Source: Clostridium ganghwense
Lineage (GTDB): Bacteria; Bacillota; Clostridia; Clostridiales; Clostridiaceae
Assembly (NCBI RefSeq): GCF_026735165.1
Contig: NZ_JAPQES010000005.1
Location: forward strand, 112,829 to 176,828
Reading direction: 5' to 3'
Length of the DNA stretch: 64,000 bases
Below are positions 61,267 through 64,000 of this stretch, piece after piece. Both the position numbers and the translations under genes were made by a program. Positions within the stretch are counted from its first letter, which is position 1. Every line of letters begins with the position of its first letter. The notes under the pieces are model-generated. The model saw only the letters and a list, made by a program, of their open reading frames with translations. It was not told where the DNA came from and made no database searches.

Positions 61267-61330
61267 CCATATTTGCTTGAATTTTTAAACACCTCAACTA
61301 CTTAATTGATTTTTTATTTATACTAAATAA

Positions 61331-61361
61331 AAAACTTATAAGCACTAAGCCTATAAGTTTT
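61331..61361 (-). terminator. Terminator of the GGDEF gene
   Basis: AAAACTTATA/TATAAGTTTT 10-bp stem with an 11-nt loop, followed on the minus strand by TTTATTTAG. Confidence 0.75.
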
Positions 61362-61386
61362 ATTTAGAATCTTTTTCCACTTCATA

Positions 61387-62226
61387 TTATTTAAGAAATT
61401 CTCGTTTGAATTCATTACTTATTTTAGCATTATAAATCTTATAATTTAAATTTCTTTTTTTTGCATTATACATGGCTATATCTGAATACTGAATCAATTT
61501 TTCAAAATTAGTGCTGTGATTGGGATATAAACTAATACCAATACTAGCACCAATAGATATTTCATTGCTATCTAATAAAAACGGAAATGAAAAAAACTTT
61601 GTTATCCTTAAAGCCATTTTTTCAGACTCTTCTTCATTCATATTAGGAAACATAATCAAGAACTCGTCTCCACCTAATCGAGCTGCAATATCACTTTCCC
61701 TTATATTAGCTTTAAGTCTTTTCGCTACTTCTTGCAATACTAAATCGCCAACTTTATGTCCTAGTGAATCATTAATTTTTTTAAATCTATTCAAATCAAT
61801 GAACATTATACATATTGGCATTTCAACAATATTAGCTATTTTAAATTGTTTTTCAGCAATAGAAAAAACTCCTCTACGATTTAATAATCCTGTAAGTTTG
61901 TCTCTCACAACTGCCTGCTGTAATCTATTTGTTACTATTTTAAGTTTTCTCCACCTTTTAATAGAAAAATAAGAGAAAGTTATAGATACAATTATTAAAA
62001 CCAAAATAATTTCATCAATCTCATATTTTTCATACTTTCTGCAGACTGTATTTAATAGTTCAAAAATATCAAATTTTGTAAATAATATAAAAGTAATAAA
62101 AGCACCTATAGCAACTATAATACTTTCTTTACTTAGTTTATCATTTATCATTCTTTTGATAACTTTTATACCACTTCTTAGTGTAACTAAATATCCTCCT
62201 CTTAAAACTTTTTTCACATACACCAT
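61387..62226 (-). CDS. Membrane-bound diguanylate cyclase (GGDEF)
   Basis: This 279-aa protein has two membrane helices (about 35-52 and 72-88) and a GGDEF domain with an intact signature GGDEF at 185-189. A product-inhibition I-site RESD (176-179) lies five residues before it. It therefore should make c-di-GMP under feedback control. No separate sensor domain is evident. The start is uncertain: the ATG at 62226 has a weak site, and an internal AGAGGAGG near codon 8 is followed only by an unsuitable codon. ATG at codon 26 (MINDKL) is an alternative. Confidence 0.88.
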   Translation of the reverse strand: MVYVKKVLRGGYLVTLRSGIKVIKRMINDKLSKESIIVAIGAFITFILFTKFDIFELLNTVCRKYEKYEIDEIILVLIIVSITFSYFSIKRWRKLKIVTNRLQQAVVRDKLTGLLNRRGVFSIAEKQFKIANIVEMPICIMFIDLNRFKKINDSLGHKVGDLVLQEVAKRLKANIRESDIAARLGGDEFLIMFPNMNEEESEKMALRITKFFSFPFLLDSNEISIGASIGISLYPNHSTNFEKLIQYSDIAMYNAKKRNLNYKIYNAKISNEFKREFLK

Positions 62227-62364
62227 ACATAAACGTCTCTATTATTTAAATAATCAATGTTCATATTTAACCCCTCCTCTATACTATAACTTTGCTTTTA
62301 TTAATTTATCCTTGTACAAAATACTATTACTCAATACATGAAATTATTCTATTATAAATACAAT

Positions 62365-62398
62365 AAAAATCCGTACCTTTAAAAAGATACGGATTTTT
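62365..62398 (-). terminator. Terminator of the alanine/glycine symporter gene
   Basis: AAAAATCCGTA/TACGGATTTTT 11-bp perfect stem with a 12-nt loop and T-rich minus-strand tail. Confidence 0.85.
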
Positions 62399-62412
62399 GT
62401 TACATTTATAAT

Positions 62413-63804
62413 TTAGTTATTTAAATCTACTTTCATATTTACCTGCATATTTTTTTTATCTTCTAATTGTTTAAAATAAGCTTTTGTTTCTGCAACTACC
62501 ACACCACTTAATCCAATTAGTCCTATTAAGTTTGGTATTGCCATTAAACCATTTACTATATCAGCTATTACCCATATTAAATCAAGCTTTAAGAATGATC
62601 CTGATGCAACCAATACTATATAAATAACCTTATAAGGTTTTATTCCTTTAACTCCAAATAAATATTCTGTACATCTTTCTCCATAATAATTCCATCCAAG
62701 TATAGTTGTAAATGCAAAAAATATAAGTCCTATTGTAACAATCGTCTGACCTACCATCGGAATTGATAATCCAGATTTAAAAGCCGTACTTGTCATAACT
62801 GCACCTTCAAGATCTGATTGCCAAACACCTGTTAATATCAACACAAGCCCTGTCATAGTACAAACTATAATAGTATCAAAGAAAGTACCTGTCATTGATA
62901 TAAGTCCTTGTCTAACACATGACTTTGTCTTAGCAGCCGCTGCTGCAATTGGTGCACTACCAAGTCCTGATTCATTTGAGAAAACTCCTCTAGCTACACC
63001 ACTTCTAACAGCCATCATAACTGTAGCTCCCAAAAATCCACCACCTGCTGCTGTAGGAGTAAATGCACTTTTAATTACTAAAGAAATAGTTTGTGGAATT
63101 AAACTAGCGTTTGCTGCCAAAATTATAATTGAACCAGCTATATAAAATACTGCCATAAACGGCACTGTACGTTCTGCAACTCCTGCTATACTTTTAATAC
63201 CTCCAACAGTTACAAGTGTTACTAATAGTGTAAGTATTATTGCTGTAGCTACTATTGGCATATTAAAAGAATCTTTAGCTACATCTTTTATTGCATTTAC
63301 CTGTGCAAATGTACCAATACCAAAGAAAGCAACCCCTATACCAAATACAGCAAACATTTTTGCTAATACTTTATTTCCAAGACCTTTTTCTATATAGTAC
63401 ATAGGTCCTCCAGACATTTGTCCATTTTCATCAACAGTTCTATACTTTACTGCAAGTACTCCTTCGGCGTATTTAGTAGCCATTCCAAAAAATGCTGCTA
63501 TCCACATCCAAAATAATGCACCAGGTCCACCGGCTTTTATTGCCGTAGCTACACCTACTATATTACCTGTACCAATTGTTGCAGATAATGCTGTGCAAAG
63601 TGCAGCAAAACTAGATACATCACCTTCACCTTGTGAATCCTTATCTTTTGCAAATAAATATTTTAAAGCTAAGGGTAGTTTTAAAATTTGTAGTAGTCCA
63701 AGTCGTATTGTTAAATAAATACCTGTTCCTACTAATAAAATGAGTAGTGGTGGTCCCCAAACCACCTGATCGATTTTGTTAAAAATTTCTAATACGTTTG
63801 ACAT
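62413..63804 (-). CDS. Sodium:alanine/glycine symporter (AGCS family)
   Basis: This 463-aa symporter of about ten to eleven helices belongs to the AGCS (AlsT/DagA) family. The signature GGPMYYIEKGLG and CTALSATIGTGNIVGVATAIKAGGPGALFWMW are typical, as are SNESGLGSAPIAAAAAKT and TTILGWNYYGERCTEYLFG. AAGGAGG lies before the ATG. The tandem glycine riboswitch upstream indicates control by glycine, so glycine is a likely substrate. Confidence 0.93.
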   Translation of the reverse strand: MSNVLEIFNKIDQVVWGPPLLILLVGTGIYLTIRLGLLQILKLPLALKYLFAKDKDSQGEGDVSSFAALCTALSATIGTGNIVGVATAIKAGGPGALFWMWIAAFFGMATKYAEGVLAVKYRTVDENGQMSGGPMYYIEKGLGNKVLAKMFAVFGIGVAFFGIGTFAQVNAIKDVAKDSFNMPIVATAIILTLLVTLVTVGGIKSIAGVAERTVPFMAVFYIAGSIIILAANASLIPQTISLVIKSAFTPTAAGGGFLGATVMMAVRSGVARGVFSNESGLGSAPIAAAAAKTKSCVRQGLISMTGTFFDTIIVCTMTGLVLILTGVWQSDLEGAVMTSTAFKSGLSIPMVGQTIVTIGLIFFAFTTILGWNYYGERCTEYLFGVKGIKPYKVIYIVLVASGSFLKLDLIWVIADIVNGLMAIPNLIGLIGLSGVVVAETKAYFKQLEDKKNMQVNMKVDLNN

Positions 63805-63872
63805 GTTGTCATCCTCCTTATGATATGAATTAATTGCGGAGGAGAATACGAATTATTATGAAATAATCCTAT

Positions 63873-64000
63873 CCTCTGTCCTTTTACCTGAGAGTTTCAA
63901 TAGCATATTATTTGCTATCTTTCTCCTTCGGTGTCCAAAATAAATTGGCTCTCTCCAGAGGCTCGTCCAGTAACAGTCCTTGCCTAAATCATTAGGCACC
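63873..64000 (-). promoter_or_regulatory. Tandem glycine riboswitch, first aptamer cut by the window
   Basis: Minus strand: the complete second aptamer runs from CCTCTGGAGAGAGCC through CACCGAAGGAGAAA to CTCAGGTAAAAGGACAGAGG. The motifs CCGAAGGAG and AGGTAAAAGGACAGAG are glycine-riboswitch hallmarks. Before it, TTAGGCAAGGACTGTTACTG looks like the end of the first aptamer, whose start is outside the window. No clear terminator lies between it and the gene, so a translational or ON-type switch is possible. Confidence 0.9.

Noticed and set aside
61054-61386. Riboswitch in the pur leader
   Set aside because: No purine aptamer motif (TATAAT-GTTTCTAC-CTA) is present; regulation looks PurR-like.

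Overview
The window is very AT-rich, uses strong AGGAGG-type ribosome binding sites, has several TTG starts, and carries guanine and glycine riboswitches and a fused large PurL. Together these indicate a low-GC Clostridium chromosome. I infer the C. botulinum/C. sporogenes neighbourhood from general resemblance only, without a database search.

Layout. (1) 1-4.07 kb, minus strand: a three-gene envelope/signalling unit in transcription order NHL beta-propeller lipoprotein-like protein, CHASE2-class III adenylate cyclase, FecR-domain protein. The FecR gene enters an 18-bp repeat tract and leaves the window. (2) 4.19-5.94 kb: an iteron array of about 15 copies followed by an intact Rep_3/RepB-type initiator, a plasmid-style replication module inside what otherwise looks like chromosome. 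(3) 6-38.3 kb: an accessory region. It holds a YceG-like/trypsin fusion, a MATE pump, three tandem S53 sedolisin-like proteases without pro-domains that share a promoter/palindrome cassette, azlCD with a MocR-type regulator, a radical SAM protein, a sugar acetyltransferase, an EamA transporter, oleate hydratase with a TetR regulator, and endonuclease V. These are followed by a run of immunity-like or unknown proteins, a NADAR gene, a DUF3791/DUF3990 cassette, two structured GC-rich RNA-like segments, and a defence-like group (RloC-type anticodon nuclease, an HNH gene split by one in-frame stop, and a GIY-YIG protein). Gene fragments are common here, and a replication-protein C-terminus fragment sits exactly at the right border, next to rlmD. 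(4) 38.35-64 kb: core chromosome. It holds rlmD, an RDD protein, an ATP-cone protein, a DUF134/NifX/MinD-like ferredoxin-ATPase cluster with a well-defined promoter and twin operators, an MBL hydrolase, a nitrilase-family hydrolase, a phosphoesterase, a guanine-riboswitch-controlled NCS2 permease, an orphan FliD-like protein, and the purECFMNHDL operon. After these come a diguanylate cyclase and an alanine/glycine symporter behind a tandem glycine riboswitch.

How the genes work together. The purine block is coherent: eight enzymes in one orientation make IMP behind a sigma-A promoter with upstream PurBox-like sites, and the neighbouring permease is switched by guanine. In the accessory region, candidate ADP-ribosylation chemistry (a DUF3990 ART-like protein and a NADAR hydrolase) and nucleic-acid-targeting proteins (RloC, HNH, GIY-YIG) cluster within 8 kb, as expected of a defence/toxin island carried by an integrated replicon. 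That functional link is inference.
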